A stretch of DNA of 64,000 nt from Alphaproteobacteria bacterium (GTDB taxonomy: Bacteria > Pseudomonadota > Alphaproteobacteria > GCA-2731375). The translations under genes and the position numbers were made by a program. A model generated the notes under the pieces. The model searched no databases. It was given only the letters and a program-made list of their open reading frames with translations, and was not told the DNA's origin. This document shows, one piece after another, positions 34,667 through 43,200 of the stretch. Every line of letters begins with the position of its first letter. Within the stretch, counting starts at the first letter, position 1. The stretch spans positions 40,585 to 104,584 of the forward strand of contig JAJFGG010000086.1 of assembly GCA_021776235.1 (NCBI GenBank). Reading direction: 5' to 3'.

Positions 34667-35866
34667 ATGGTTTTTTGGGTTCGCCTGTCAGGGAGAGTGA
34701 ATTTGCGCAGGTCGACAGGTGCTGTCCTAGGGGCGGCAATCTTGCTTTCAGGGTGTTCTTTCAGCTCCGAATCGTTGTGGCCGTCTTTGACGGGTGACGA
34801 GCCGGCGGGCACCTCATCGCAAAGGATCAACGTTCCGCCCTCGCAGGCCGAGCAGAACAGCCAGCCCACCTTTAGCGCGCCGCCGCCGCCCGCGATGGCG
34901 TCGGCGCCGGCACCAAGCATGGTCGCCAGCGGACAGCCAACGGGTACCCTGGTCGGACAAAAGGTTGCTCAATTGCGCGGCGAATTGCAGCGTCTGAAAG
35001 GACAGCTCGGGCAACAGAACGCGCAATTACAGCAGATCCGTCAGATGACGACGAACAATGCCCAGCGTTATCATGGCACCGTGGCCGCCATCGGCGCCCG
35101 GCTGCAGTTGGGCACCACGCCGGGCAATCCCATTCTGGTCAACCAATGGAACGCCGCCCAGGCGGAGCTGGACCGGATCAGTGGCGATATCGCGACCATG
35201 AACAGTCTGGCCAATCAGATCGCCTCTAATTCCGCCCTGGCCACCTACGTTCTGGGCTCCGCCCGCGAAGCTTACGGCCTGACCGGCGCCATTGATGAAG
35301 ATCACCGGCAACTGGCGTTGCTGGAGGACGAGACCAACCGCGCCGTGGTCCTGATCGACCGTCTGTTGAGCGAGATCAATGAGGACGTGGCCCGGCAGAC
35401 CTCGTATGTGGCCGGAGAGCGCAGCAATTTGACCACCCTGTCGGCCTCTATCAAGAACGGTGAATTGCACGGCAGCAGCCTGCTGGCCCGGGCGTTTAGC
35501 GCCGGCGCGCAACCGGCGACGTTTTCAACCTCGAGCACACCGCGCCGCGGCTTTGTCGCCGGCGGCCGGCAGCCACTTGTGGTAATCCGCTTTGACCGGC
35601 CGAACGTGCCTTATCAACAGGCCCTCTACACCGCGGTGGCAAAGACCATGCAGGTGCGGCCGGAGGCAAACTTCGACCTGGTCGCCGTTACACCCAACCG
35701 GGGCAGTGCTTCGGAACAGGCCATGGCCCAATCGACTATCAAGAAGCATACCAACAGCGTGCTGAAATCATTGATGGACATGGGCCTGCCCGCCAGCCGG
35801 ATCTCGCTTTCCGCGTCCTCGTCCGCCTCGGCGGCCAGCAACGAAGTGCACATCTATATCCGCTAG
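34667..35866 (+). CDS. Coiled-coil lipoprotein of unknown function
   Basis: A 399-residue (or shorter) lipoprotein. The lipobox is LLSGC with Cys 30 if the ATG at 34667 is used. A TTG at 34703 with GGGAG 7 bases upstream gives a more usual 18-residue signal and may be the true start. After a Pro/Ser-rich linker comes a coiled coil (VAQLRGELQRLKGQLGQQNAQLQQIRQM), a helical central part, and a C-terminal domain with VVIRFDRPNVPYQQALYTAV and LVAVTPNR ending VHIYIR that looks like an OmpA-like or secretin-associated fold. I do not recognise a named family. Confidence 0.72.
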   Translation: MVFWVRLSGRVNLRRSTGAVLGAAILLSGCSFSSESLWPSLTGDEPAGTSSQRINVPPSQAEQNSQPTFSAPPPPAMASAPAPSMVASGQPTGTLVGQKVAQLRGELQRLKGQLGQQNAQLQQIRQMTTNNAQRYHGTVAAIGARLQLGTTPGNPILVNQWNAAQAELDRISGDIATMNSLANQIASNSALATYVLGSAREAYGLTGAIDEDHRQLALLEDETNRAVVLIDRLLSEINEDVARQTSYVAGERSNLTTLSASIKNGELHGSSLLARAFSAGAQPATFSTSSTPRRGFVAGGRQPLVVIRFDRPNVPYQQALYTAVAKTMQVRPEANFDLVAVTPNRGSASEQAMAQSTIKKHTNSVLKSLMDMGLPASRISLSASSSASAASNEVHIYIR

Positions 35867-36090
35867 GGTCATTGTCGCTCACGCTTGTGCGCCATGCGCA
35901 CCGCTCCGCGAGGGCGGCGCAGGGGCGCCGGGCCGCCGTCGCGGCCTTGGCGCATAATGTAAAGCTGTGATGAATGCCTGGCTGGCCCGGTGACGGTTCA
36001 GCAATTGCGGAAATGCTCTCGCCAAGCCGGCAAATCCCAGGGCCGGCGCGACGAGCACCGCCGTCACCCATTCCGTAGCGCGAAGATGGC
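35867..36090. terminator. Convergent gap with two strong hairpins
   Basis: A hairpin GTGCGC/GCGCAC (35887-35901) is followed by a strong imperfect stem at 35925-35953: GCGCC (35925-35929) with GGCGC (35949-35953), and GGCCGC (35931-35936) with GCGGCC (35941-35946). They lie between the lipoprotein gene and the converging EthD gene and probably end both transcripts, without a T-run. Confidence 0.55.
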
Positions 36091-36402
36091 TTAGCTTTTC
36101 ACTTCGCTGATCTGGATGTCCGGCTGGATATCCGTGTAGTTGGGGATATCCGCCATGATCGCCTCGGCATGGGGGCCAAAGGCTGCTTGAAAGCTATCGA
36201 CCGAATCAAAATACAGATGGCCCATGGCGATAAAAGCCGCCGGCGCGCCGGGCGCGCCGCCGGCCAGACCCTGGTCCACCTCGGACTTGCTGCAGGCCGC
36301 GCCCACTTTCTCCAGCACCATGGGTATGTGGCTGTTGCAATAGTAATCCATGTCGAATTTCTTGCCGTCTTCGTTGGCGTAAAGCACACTGACCTTGATC
36401 AT
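36091..36402 (-). CDS. EthD-family protein
   Basis: A 103-residue single-domain protein of the EthD family (ferredoxin-like dimer), which appears beside oxidative degradation systems but has no proven reaction in most cases. Seen: the opening IKVSVLYANEDGKKFDMDYYCNSHIPMVLEKVG and GHLYFDSVDSFQAAFGPH. AGGGA lies 13 bases before the ATG at 36402; a longer N-terminus is possible but not family-like. It is 101 bases downstream of the luciferase-like oxidoreductase gene on the same strand. Confidence 0.85.
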   Translation of the reverse strand: MIKVSVLYANEDGKKFDMDYYCNSHIPMVLEKVGAACSKSEVDQGLAGGAPGAPAAFIAMGHLYFDSVDSFQAAFGPHAEAIMADIPNYTDIQPDIQISEVKS

Positions 36403-36503
36403 CTGGCTGATTTCCCTGTCAAGATTTTCCTGAATGGCGATTATAAGACCATATTCCAACCTGTCAGATCACAATGTCGCAATCACAATAGCCCGGAAAT
36501 GCT

Positions 36504-37499
36504 CTAACTTGGGGCGCAAGCTCTGATAGCGGCCTCGAAGGTGGCCTTGGCGCCGGCGCCGCGGGCAAAGGGGCTGATGATGGGCAGGTCGATGCCCGAT
36601 TGCCGGTAGGCCTCCAGACGTTCGCGGCATTGGGCCGGCGTGCCAACGATGGATGTGGCATCGATCATGGCGTCGCTGACCAAACCTTCCGCCCCGGCCT
36701 GATCGCCCCGGGCCCAGGCCTGGGCGATGGCGGCGGCTTCCTCGGCAAAACCATGTTCCGCGATCAGCTTGTTGTAGCGGGGAAAAAAACCCGCATAGAA
36801 GGCCAGGCCGGGCCGCATCACATCCAGCGCGTCCTGGCGGTTGTCCGCCACGGCGGTTGGCAATAGGGACGTCACGGCGATTTTACTTGGGTCACGGCCT
36901 GTTTCCTTGGCCCCCTCGGCAAGGCGTTTTTTGACTTCGGCGCCGGTCTTCAAGGTGCTGCGGGTCAGGATTATGCCATCGGCGATCTCGCCGCATACCG
37001 CCATCATTTTGGGAAATACGGCCGCGGCATAGATGGGGATGTCCGGCCGGCGGGGCGTGAACCACAGGTCAAAATTCTCTATCCGTACCGTCTTGCCGTC
37101 ATAGTGCGCCTGGCCGGTCTGTAACAGCATGCGAATGATCTCGACGCTCTCGCGCAGGCGGGTGATGGGTTTGGCGTAGGCCACGCCATGTTCGGGCACC
37201 ACCTGAACCTTGTGGGAGGAACCAAGACCGAGGATGAAGCGCCCGTTTGACAGATCATCCACCGTCGCCGCGGCCATCGCAATGGTTGGGATAGAGCGCA
37301 CATAGACGCTGGAGATGGCGGTGCCCAGCTGGATGCTCGAGGTCCGCATGGCGCAACCGGTCAGGACCGAGAATTGATCGCCCCCATGGCCTTCCGCCAC
37401 CCAGGCCGATTCATAGCCAAGGGTTTCCGCCAGGGTGACCAGATCAACGATTTCCGAAGGATTGGGGCCGCCGGAGACGGCGATACCTAGTCGCGACAT
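36504..37499 (-). CDS. Luciferase-like (LLM) flavin-dependent oxidoreductase
   Basis: A 331-residue TIM-barrel oxidoreductase of the bacterial luciferase-like family. Seen: LGYESAWVAEGHGGDQFSVLTGCAMRTSSIQLGTAISS, NGRFILGLGSSHKVQVVPEHG and FDLWFTPRRPDIPIYAAAV. The LLM family uses FMN or F420; the wording (LGLGSSH) resembles the F420-dependent MER/LLM-type class but the cofactor is not certain. GGGAG lies upstream of the ATG. It is 127 bases downstream of the aspartate dehydrogenase-like gene and upstream of EthD. Confidence 0.86.
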   Translation of the reverse strand: MSRLGIAVSGGPNPSEIVDLVTLAETLGYESAWVAEGHGGDQFSVLTGCAMRTSSIQLGTAISSVYVRSIPTIAMAAATVDDLSNGRFILGLGSSHKVQVVPEHGVAYAKPITRLRESVEIIRMLLQTGQAHYDGKTVRIENFDLWFTPRRPDIPIYAAAVFPKMMAVCGEIADGIILTRSTLKTGAEVKKRLAEGAKETGRDPSKIAVTSLLPTAVADNRQDALDVMRPGLAFYAGFFPRYNKLIAEHGFAEEAAAIAQAWARGDQAGAEGLVSDAMIDATSIVGTPAQCRERLEAYRQSGIDLPIISPFARGAGAKATFEAAIRACAPS

Positions 37500-37626
37500 G
37501 ATGTCAATGCTCCCTGATATTGATCTGTTTTATGCGCCGGCCCGGCCCACCTTCGACCGCAAGCTGCCTGTCGCCGATGGCGGGCGGCAGCCCGGTGGAA
37601 GTGGTCAGGATTATGCCCCATTGGCA

Positions 37627-38451
37627 TTATGTACCTACTTTCAGAGGGCTGACCAGTCCGCGCAGGGTCGCCAGGACACTGAGGGGGGTCAGCAGACCGG
37701 TCGCGGGGTTGTCGGGCGAGGGGATGCCTTCGATGGTCATCTCGAAGCGGGTAGCATCTGAGTCTACCGTGATGGTGTGGGTATTGCGGGTAACGCCGGG
37801 ATCGGCCCAGATTTCGATGGTCGTGTTATCCGGCCCATTGCCGGCCAGGCTGAGGGCGGCGGCCACGTTGACGTTGGCCGGGAAGCCCCCGGCCGCGTTC
37901 CGTGCGCTGCCCTGGAAAACCAATTTGGCTGTGGAGAGATTCTCGATATTGATCTGGTTCTCCACCAGATGCGGCGCGCCGGCCAGGCCGTTGGGCGGTT
38001 TGCGCGTTACCATATGGACCGAATGGATGACCCCTTCGGCCGCCGCCCGCACCGCGTCCAGGCCCAGCAGGGCGCCGGTCGGTACAATGATCCGGGCGCC
38101 GGTTTCCCCGGCCCGTACCGCCAGTTCCGGGTGCCGCAGCAGGGCGCCGCAGCTGAGCGGGATGAATATCCTGCCCGCCTCCACCGCCGCCTCGGCGACT
38201 TCGGCGAATACGGCGGCCGGGGCGCATTCCACCACGACGTCGGCCAGGACGGCCAGTTCCCGCAGGGTGACGACGGGGGGCGGCGCCGCCATGCCGGCCA
38301 TGCGCGCGCGCGCGCCGTCATGGTCACGGGCCGAAACCGCAACCAGGCGGATGCCCGGTATACCGCCATTATGGGCCCCAATGTCCAAGGCTTTGGCCAC
38401 CGTGGCGCCAATGGCGCCAAAGCCGCCGATGGCAACCGTCAATTCGGTCAT
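37627..38451 (-). CDS. L-aspartate dehydrogenase-like protein (DUF108)
   Basis: A 274-residue NAD(P)-binding protein of the aspartate dehydrogenase family. Seen: the Rossmann start VAIGGFGAIGATVAKAL, DVVVECAPAAVFAEVAEAAVEAGRIFIPLSCGAL, and the C-terminal domain with FQGSARNAAGGFPANVNVAAALSLAGNGPDNTTIEIWADPG, a strong family mark with the catalytic His absent from this short segment but VNVAAAL present. It makes iminoaspartate or oxaloacetate in other organisms. It lies 5 bases downstream of an SDR gene, so the two are probably co-transcribed. Confidence 0.86.
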   Translation of the reverse strand: MTELTVAIGGFGAIGATVAKALDIGAHNGGIPGIRLVAVSARDHDGARARMAGMAAPPPVVTLRELAVLADVVVECAPAAVFAEVAEAAVEAGRIFIPLSCGALLRHPELAVRAGETGARIIVPTGALLGLDAVRAAAEGVIHSVHMVTRKPPNGLAGAPHLVENQINIENLSTAKLVFQGSARNAAGGFPANVNVAAALSLAGNGPDNTTIEIWADPGVTRNTHTITVDSDATRFEMTIEGIPSPDNPATGLLTPLSVLATLRGLVSPLKVGT

Positions 38452-38456
38452 GTTCG

Positions 38457-39290
38457 TCAGGCCCTGTCCGGATTATAGATCTTGATGGGGTGATAGGTCT
38501 TGTAAACGTCCTTTTGCTCGGACCACATCACGCCGGTGGCCGCGCCCCCGTCAACGACCAGGGCCTGCCCGGTGACGAAGGTGGAGCGGTCGGAGGCCAG
38601 AAACAGGGCCATCTGGGCGATGTCGTCCGGCAGGCCGACCCTGGGGATCGGTTGGCGCACCGCATAGGTGTCATGTTTCTTTTCGATCAAGGCATCGGGC
38701 CGGCCCACGGTATTGGCCGACAACGGCGTCGCGATATAACCGGGACAAAGGCAGTTGACCCGGATTGAATGCTCGCCCAGCTCCATGGCCGTTACCTTGG
38801 ACAGATGCACCACCGCCGCTTTTGCCGCCGAATAGATAATCGGGCCGCGCCCGGCGGTAACGCCGGCGATGCTGCCTGTATTGATGATGCTGCCCGAACC
38901 CTGTGCCTTCATCACCGGCACGGCATGCTTCATGCCAAGGAAGACCCCACGCACCAGGACATCCATGGTCATATCGAAATCGTCCAGTGGTATACCCTCG
39001 ATGGGCCCCAGGACACCGCCAAAGCCGGCGTTGTTGAACATGCAATCCAGGCGGCCCCAGGTGTCGACCGCGCAATCGACGGCCGCCTTGACCTCGGCTT
39101 CCTGGCGCACTTCGACCTGCCGGAACAGTGCCGCCGGGCCCAGTTCCTCGGCCAACGCCGCGCCGCGTTCCCGTTGCATATCCGCGATCACGACCTTGGC
39201 GCCCTCGGCAACGAATAGCCGGGCCGTGCTTTCGCCGATACCACTGGCGCCGCCGGTGATGACCGCAACTTTCCCCTCCATTTCCGACAT
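38457..39290 (-). CDS. Short-chain dehydrogenase/reductase
   Basis: A 277-residue classical SDR. Seen: the cofactor motif TGGASGIG, FNNAGFGGVLGP (NNAG), NTGSIAG with the catalytic Ser, and YSAAKAA with Tyr and Lys; the C-terminal VTGQALVVDGGAATG. It oxidises an alcohol with NAD. The ATG at 39290 is preferred because the family motif VAVITGG follows after 7 residues; AAGGA is about 10 bases upstream. The next gene downstream is the aspartate dehydrogenase-like one (5-base gap). Confidence 0.9.
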   Translation of the reverse strand: MSEMEGKVAVITGGASGIGESTARLFVAEGAKVVIADMQRERGAALAEELGPAALFRQVEVRQEAEVKAAVDCAVDTWGRLDCMFNNAGFGGVLGPIEGIPLDDFDMTMDVLVRGVFLGMKHAVPVMKAQGSGSIINTGSIAGVTAGRGPIIYSAAKAAVVHLSKVTAMELGEHSIRVNCLCPGYIATPLSANTVGRPDALIEKKHDTYAVRQPIPRVGLPDDIAQMALFLASDRSTFVTGQALVVDGGAATGVMWSEQKDVYKTYHPIKIYNPDRA

Positions 39291-39396
39291 CTTGCAGATT
39301 CCTTGTTCTTGAATGCGTAATCGATTAGAGCATGGCGCAGGTGCTTTCGCACCCAATCGCTGGTATACAGCGTTAACATAAAAATGGAGGCTGTGG
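39291..39396. promoter_or_regulatory. Divergent promoter gap before DUF3126/nitrile hydratase
   Basis: 106 bases between the SDR gene and DUF3126. It contains the palindrome AATCGATT (39319-39326) and a small hairpin GGTGC/GCACC (39340-39353). These could be regulatory for the nitrile hydratase operon. No regulator is adjacent. Confidence 0.35.
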
Positions 39397-39615
39397 ATGA
39401 CCGCGAACGAGATTGCCAGGGTGCAAAGTTATCTGCGCAGGACTTTTGCCAACGAGCGAATAGCCATAAGTCCGCCGATGCGGCCCGGCGCACCGGTGGA
39501 GGTTTCCATCGCCGGCGAGTTCATCGGCGTGCTGCATAGGGATGAGGACGAGGGCGAAGTATCCTACGCCCTCAACATTTCAATCCTTGAAGAAGACCTG
39601 CCCCCCGTGGCCTGA
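39397..39615 (+). CDS. DUF3126 family protein
   Basis: A 72-residue protein of the DUF3126 family, a small conserved alphaproteobacterial protein of unknown function. Seen: NEIARVQSYLRRTFANERI, MRPGAPVEVSIAGEFIGVLHRDEDEGEVSYALNISILEEDL, which agrees with the family end to end. GGAGG (39386-39390) lies upstream of the ATG. The nitrile hydratase alpha gene starts 12 bases after its stop on the same strand, so they are probably co-transcribed; whether that is functional or accidental is not known. Confidence 0.9.
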   Translation: MTANEIARVQSYLRRTFANERIAISPPMRPGAPVEVSIAGEFIGVLHRDEDEGEVSYALNISILEEDLPPVA

Positions 39616-39627
39616 CAGGTGCCCATC

Positions 39628-40236
39628 ATGACAGATCACACCGATCATTCTCATCTTTCCGATACCGAGCTGCGGGTCCGCGCCCTGGAGTCCCTGCTGG
39701 TAGACAAGGGCCTGGTCGACCCGGCGGCATTGGACGCCATCGTCGACACTTATGAAAATAAGGTCGGGCCGCGCAATGGGGCCAAGGTGGTGGCGCGCGC
39801 CTGGGTCGATCCTGATTTTAAGCAGTGGCTGTTGCGCGACGCCACCGCCGCCATTGATTCGCTTGGCTACACCTCGACCCAGGGGGCCGATATCGTGGTG
39901 CTGGAGAACACCGCGAAAGTTCATAATCTTACCGTCTGCTCGCTTTGTTCCTGTTATCCGTGGGCCGTACTGGGCCTGCCGCCGGCCTGGTATAAGTCCT
40001 TTCCCTACAGGGCGCGGGCGGTCAAGGATCCGCGCGGCGTCCTCCAGGAGTTCGGCCAGGACATCGCCGATGGCGTGGAAGTGCGGGTCTGGGACAGCAC
40101 GGCCGAGGTGCGTTATCTGGTGCTGCCGGAACGCCCGCCGGGGACAGAGGATATGGCCGAGGAAAAGTTGGCCGACCTGGTTACGCGAAATTCCATGATC
40201 GGCACGGACCGCCTGACTGGCGGGGGCGCAGGCTAA
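39628..40236 (+). CDS. nthA: Nitrile hydratase alpha subunit
   Basis: A 202-residue subunit that with beta hydrates nitriles to amides. The metal-binding site is [10 protein letters not shown]: Cys 104, Ser 105, Cys 107, Ser 108, Cys 109, where Cys 107 and 109 are modified to sulfenic/sulfinic acid in known enzymes. CSLCSC is the Fe-type wording and CTLCSC the Co-type; the following YPW is more like Co-type enzymes, so the metal is not settled. The ATG at 39628 has AGGT 7 bases upstream; a GTG at 39619 is the alternative. The stop overlaps the beta start (TAATG). Confidence 0.95.
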   Translation: MTDHTDHSHLSDTELRVRALESLLVDKGLVDPAALDAIVDTYENKVGPRNGAKVVARAWVDPDFKQWLLRDATAAIDSLGYTSTQGADIVVLENTAKVHNLTVCSLCSCYPWAVLGLPPAWYKSFPYRARAVKDPRGVLQEFGQDIADGVEVRVWDSTAEVRYLVLPERPPGTEDMAEEKLADLVTRNSMIGTDRLTGGGAG

Positions 40237-40895
40237 TGGATGGCATTCATGACATGGGCGGCATGGACGGCTTCGGTCCGATCCCAATCGAACAGGACGA
40301 ACCTGTCTTTCACGCCCCCTGGGAAGGCCGGGTATGGGCCCTGAACAGTGCCTTGGGGGCGCTGGGAAAATGGAACATTGATGCCGGCCGCTACGAAATG
40401 GAGCAGTTGGACCCGATCCTTTATCTGCAATCCATCTACTATCAACGCTGGCTGTACCGTACGGAAAATATTCTCATCGCTCACGGCATGGTGACCAGAC
40501 AGGAACTGGAGACCCCGCCGGAACGGCGCAAGGTAGAAAAGCAAGGTCAGGCCTTGAGCGTTGAAGACATCTTCGCCCGGCAGCGCCAGGCCCGTTCAGC
40601 GCGGGTTGATGCGGAGGTCCCGGCTCGCTTCAAGACCGGCGACAAAGTACGGGCCCGCAATATCTACCCCAAAGGGCACACCAGGCTGCCGCGCTATGTA
40701 CGCGGCAAGGTCGGCGTGATCGATCGGGATCATGGCGTCTTTATCTTCCCCGATAGCAATGCCGTTTTTGCCGGCAAGAAGCCGCAACATCTCTACAGCG
40801 TGCAGTTTGCCGCCCAGGAGGTCTGGGGCTCCGATGCGGCGTCCGCCGACAAAATCTATATGGACATGTGGGATGACTATCTGGAGGTGAGTTGA
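40236..40895 (+). CDS. nthB: Nitrile hydratase beta subunit
   Basis: A 219-residue beta subunit. Seen: the opening [16 protein letters not shown], typical of NHase beta, EPVFHAPWEGRVWALNSALGALGKWNIDAGRYEMEQLDP, and the SH3-like C-terminal domain GDKVRARNIYPKGHTRLPRYVRGKVGVIDRDHGVFIFPDSNA. Arg residues of this region contact the alpha-subunit cysteine site in solved structures. It overlaps the alpha gene by one base and is one base from the accessory gene. Confidence 0.95.
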   Translation: MDGIHDMGGMDGFGPIPIEQDEPVFHAPWEGRVWALNSALGALGKWNIDAGRYEMEQLDPILYLQSIYYQRWLYRTENILIAHGMVTRQELETPPERRKVEKQGQALSVEDIFARQRQARSARVDAEVPARFKTGDKVRARNIYPKGHTRLPRYVRGKVGVIDRDHGVFIFPDSNAVFAGKKPQHLYSVQFAAQEVWGSDAASADKIYMDMWDDYLEVS

Positions 40896-40896
40896 G

Positions 40897-41259
40897 ATGT
40901 CATCGGAACAGAACCTGCCGACACGGGCGGAGTTGCCCGCCATGCCCCGTGATGAAGACGGCCCGGTGTTTGCCGAACCCTGGCAGGCCCAGGCGTTTGC
41001 CATGACTTTGTGGCTGCATGAACAAGGCCATTTCACCTGGCCTGAATGGGCCGAACGTTTGAGCGAGGTCATAAGCGCCGCCCAGGCGGACGGTGACCCG
41101 GACCGGGGCGATACCTATTACCTGCATTGGCTAAAGGCGCTGGAAACCCTGGTCGCGGAAAAAGGCCTGTTGACGGGCGAGGCGCTGCGCGAGCGCAAGG
41201 ATGCCTGGGACCGCGCCACCCGTGCCACGCCCCACGGACAGCCCATCGTCCTGCCCTAG
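40897..41259 (+). CDS. Nitrile hydratase accessory protein (small beta-homologous activator)
   Basis: A 120-residue protein homologous to the N-terminal half of NHase beta (DEDGPVFAEPWQAQAFAMTLWLHEQGHFTWPEWAERLSEVI). In cobalt-type nitrile hydratases such small proteins (P14K, NhlE-like) carry cobalt-loaded alpha subunit into the complex. Its presence here, with Fe-like CSLCSC in alpha, is unusual. It closes the operon; the cupin gene converges after 28 bases. The usual amidase partner gene is not in this operon or nearby. Confidence 0.9.
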   Translation: MSSEQNLPTRAELPAMPRDEDGPVFAEPWQAQAFAMTLWLHEQGHFTWPEWAERLSEVISAAQADGDPDRGDTYYLHWLKALETLVAEKGLLTGEALRERKDAWDRATRATPHGQPIVLP

Positions 41260-41287
41260 ACCCGGTTCGATGCAAATCGAACCAGCG

Positions 41288-41668
41288 CTATGCCGGATCG
41301 TAATAGTGGATCTCGAACAGCACACAGCCCGTCTCTGATTTGAAGGGGCCGTGGGGGGCGCCGGGCGGGCGGCAGGCGTAGGTGTTTGCCGCAAAGGGTT
41401 CGCCGCCCATGCCATCGGCGTCATTGCCGACCGTCAGATCGCCGGAGACCAGATAGACCTCCTCCCAATGTTCGTGAACAAATGGTGCGGTGGTATAGAC
41501 GCCGGGCTGAAAGCGCAGCAAGCGGGTCCGGCTGCCGCGGCCATTCTCTTCATCCAGCGAGCCGGCCAGTATCTTTTGCTGGATCCCGTCGGGATATCCG
41601 GCGGGGACTTCCCAGCCGTCCTCGAAGTTGACCGCGAAAAATTCTTTGTGTGCCTTGGTCACAGCCAT
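41288..41668 (-). CDS. Cupin-domain protein
   Basis: A 126-residue single-cupin protein. Seen: the metal-site region VYTTAPFVHEHWEEVYLVSGDLTV (with the His, His, Glu ligands) and the second motif TYACRPPGAPHGPFKSE. It may be a metal-dependent enzyme or a sensor; the reaction is unknown. It is 2 bases downstream of the HpaB-type monooxygenase gene on the minus strand, so they are probably one operon. ChrR-type anti-sigma cupins are a weaker alternative because no sigma factor is near. Confidence 0.82.
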   Translation of the reverse strand: MAVTKAHKEFFAVNFEDGWEVPAGYPDGIQQKILAGSLDEENGRGSRTRLLRFQPGVYTTAPFVHEHWEEVYLVSGDLTVGNDADGMGGEPFAANTYACRPPGAPHGPFKSETGCVLFEIHYYDPA

Positions 41669-41670
41669 GT

Positions 41671-43155
41671 CTATTTTCCTTCCTTATTCTCGGTGAGCGA
41701 ATAGCTATCCAGGATCCGGTCCACCAGGCCCTTGCCGTGGTCCCAATCATAGGTGCGGTAGCTGTGGTTCTTGGTCACGAAGGTCGCGCCAGCATAGAAC
41801 ATTTCGTATTGCGTATGGCGCGAGGCGAATTCCGAACCGACGGCATCCCAGGCCAGCTTGAAGAATTTCACCCGGTCCTCGGAGCCAAGGACAGGGGATT
41901 GCTGGGTGATGCCGATCAGGTCGCGAATTTCAGGATTGGCGAAATCCGCCACGGACGAAGGCAGCATGATCATGCCGCCGCCGGCCAGGTCGCGCAATGT
42001 TGTCATGATTTCGGGATAAAGCTGCTGGGTCAGAACCTGGGCCGCATACAGGGTGTGCCGGTCCGGCACGTAATAGTCGCCCTGGGCCTGTCCCTTGATT
42101 TCCATGGCGTGGACCATGGCGTCGACCATGGCGCCCTGGGCTGCCAGCTGGCCCAGGGTTTCGCGGACCTGGGGAAATTGGGTGGTGCCATTGGTCTCCG
42201 TGATTTTGTGGCCCAGGCCAATTAGAAACTTCATCTTCACCATCAGCCGCACCTGGGCCTGATAATTCTGATAGACGTGCGCCGGGGTGGCGTGGAACTG
42301 CTTCTGGCACATCTCCACATCCTGATCGATGAAGACCCGAGCCCAGGGAACCTTGACGGAATCGAAAAACAGCACCGCATCATTCTCGTCAAAGCGATGG
42401 GACAGGGGATTGTCGAATTCGCTGGGCGCGTGGGCCTCATAGGATTTGCGCGACAGAATTTTCAGGCCCTTTGCATTCATGGGCACGGCGAAGGACAGGG
42501 CGAATTTGGCATCGCCCGGCGGCAATGGCTGGATACAGGTCACGAAAACCTCGTTCGCTACCACAGCTCCCGTCGCCAGCATTTTGGCGCCGTGGACGGT
42601 GATCCCTTCGCTATCCCGATCGACCACGCCGGCGGTAAGGTATTCACCTTGTTGTTCATGGGCCGCCTTGGAACGGTCAGCCTGGGGATTGATGATGACA
42701 TAGGTCAGGTAAAGCTCGTTATCCCGGGCATGCCGGTAATAGTCGGCCAGCGCCCCGGCGCGCGCTTTATCGTAGGCCGCGAACACCTCGCGCCCCATGT
42801 ACATGCCGGCGATGCAGGAGGCGACATGATCCGGCGCCCGGCCCAGAAAACCGCCGTGCAGTTCGGTCCAGGCCACCAGGGCCCGGCGCCGGGTCACCAG
42901 GTCCTCGTAGGAATGGGGCAGTTGCCAGATACGGTTGGCGCGGCCGCCGCCGTCCGGGCATTCACCATCGGGAATGGCAAAAGTCATCAGTTCCCTGTTT
43001 TCAGGCTGGCTTTGAAAGTCATACAGCTGACCAACCGAGGCGACGACATTGCGGAAGGCCGGGTGGGTGGTAACATCATCCACGACGCCGCCATCCAAAT
43101 AGACCTGCCGCCCATCCCGCAGCGATTGGATATGCTGTTCACCTGTCTTGATCAT
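41671..43155 (-). CDS. HpaB-type FADH2-dependent monooxygenase
   Basis: A 494-residue flavin monooxygenase oxygenase component of the 4-hydroxyphenylacetate 3-hydroxylase family. Seen: LRDGRQVYLDGGVVDDVTTHPAFRNVVASVGQLYDFQS, TYVIINPQADRSK, the FAD-binding RRALVAW and GRAPDHVAS region, and the C-terminal LAGGGMIMLPSSVADF. Members hydroxylate phenols using FADH2 from a separate reductase, which is not next to it. The ATG at 43155 has AGAAGG upstream. A near-perfect palindrome lies 25-45 bases upstream at 43180-43200. Confidence 0.88.
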   Translation of the reverse strand: MIKTGEQHIQSLRDGRQVYLDGGVVDDVTTHPAFRNVVASVGQLYDFQSQPENRELMTFAIPDGECPDGGGRANRIWQLPHSYEDLVTRRRALVAWTELHGGFLGRAPDHVASCIAGMYMGREVFAAYDKARAGALADYYRHARDNELYLTYVIINPQADRSKAAHEQQGEYLTAGVVDRDSEGITVHGAKMLATGAVVANEVFVTCIQPLPPGDAKFALSFAVPMNAKGLKILSRKSYEAHAPSEFDNPLSHRFDENDAVLFFDSVKVPWARVFIDQDVEMCQKQFHATPAHVYQNYQAQVRLMVKMKFLIGLGHKITETNGTTQFPQVRETLGQLAAQGAMVDAMVHAMEIKGQAQGDYYVPDRHTLYAAQVLTQQLYPEIMTTLRDLAGGGMIMLPSSVADFANPEIRDLIGITQQSPVLGSEDRVKFFKLAWDAVGSEFASRHTQYEMFYAGATFVTKNHSYRTYDWDHGKGLVDRILDSYSLTENKEGK

Positions 43156-43179
43156 GGTCTTGCCTTCTTTTCCACTAGC

Positions 43180-43200
43180 GCATGTTCTCTGAAAACATGC
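43180..43200. promoter_or_regulatory. Candidate operator of the HpaB-type gene
   Basis: A 21-base imperfect palindrome: left arm GCATGTTCTC, central T, right arm GAAAACATGC, which differ at one position (C/T) when one arm is inverted. It sits 25 bases before the monooxygenase start, where a repressor or activator would bind. No regulator is encoded adjacent; the gene across the 208-base divergent gap is a nitroreductase-like one. Confidence 0.6.
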
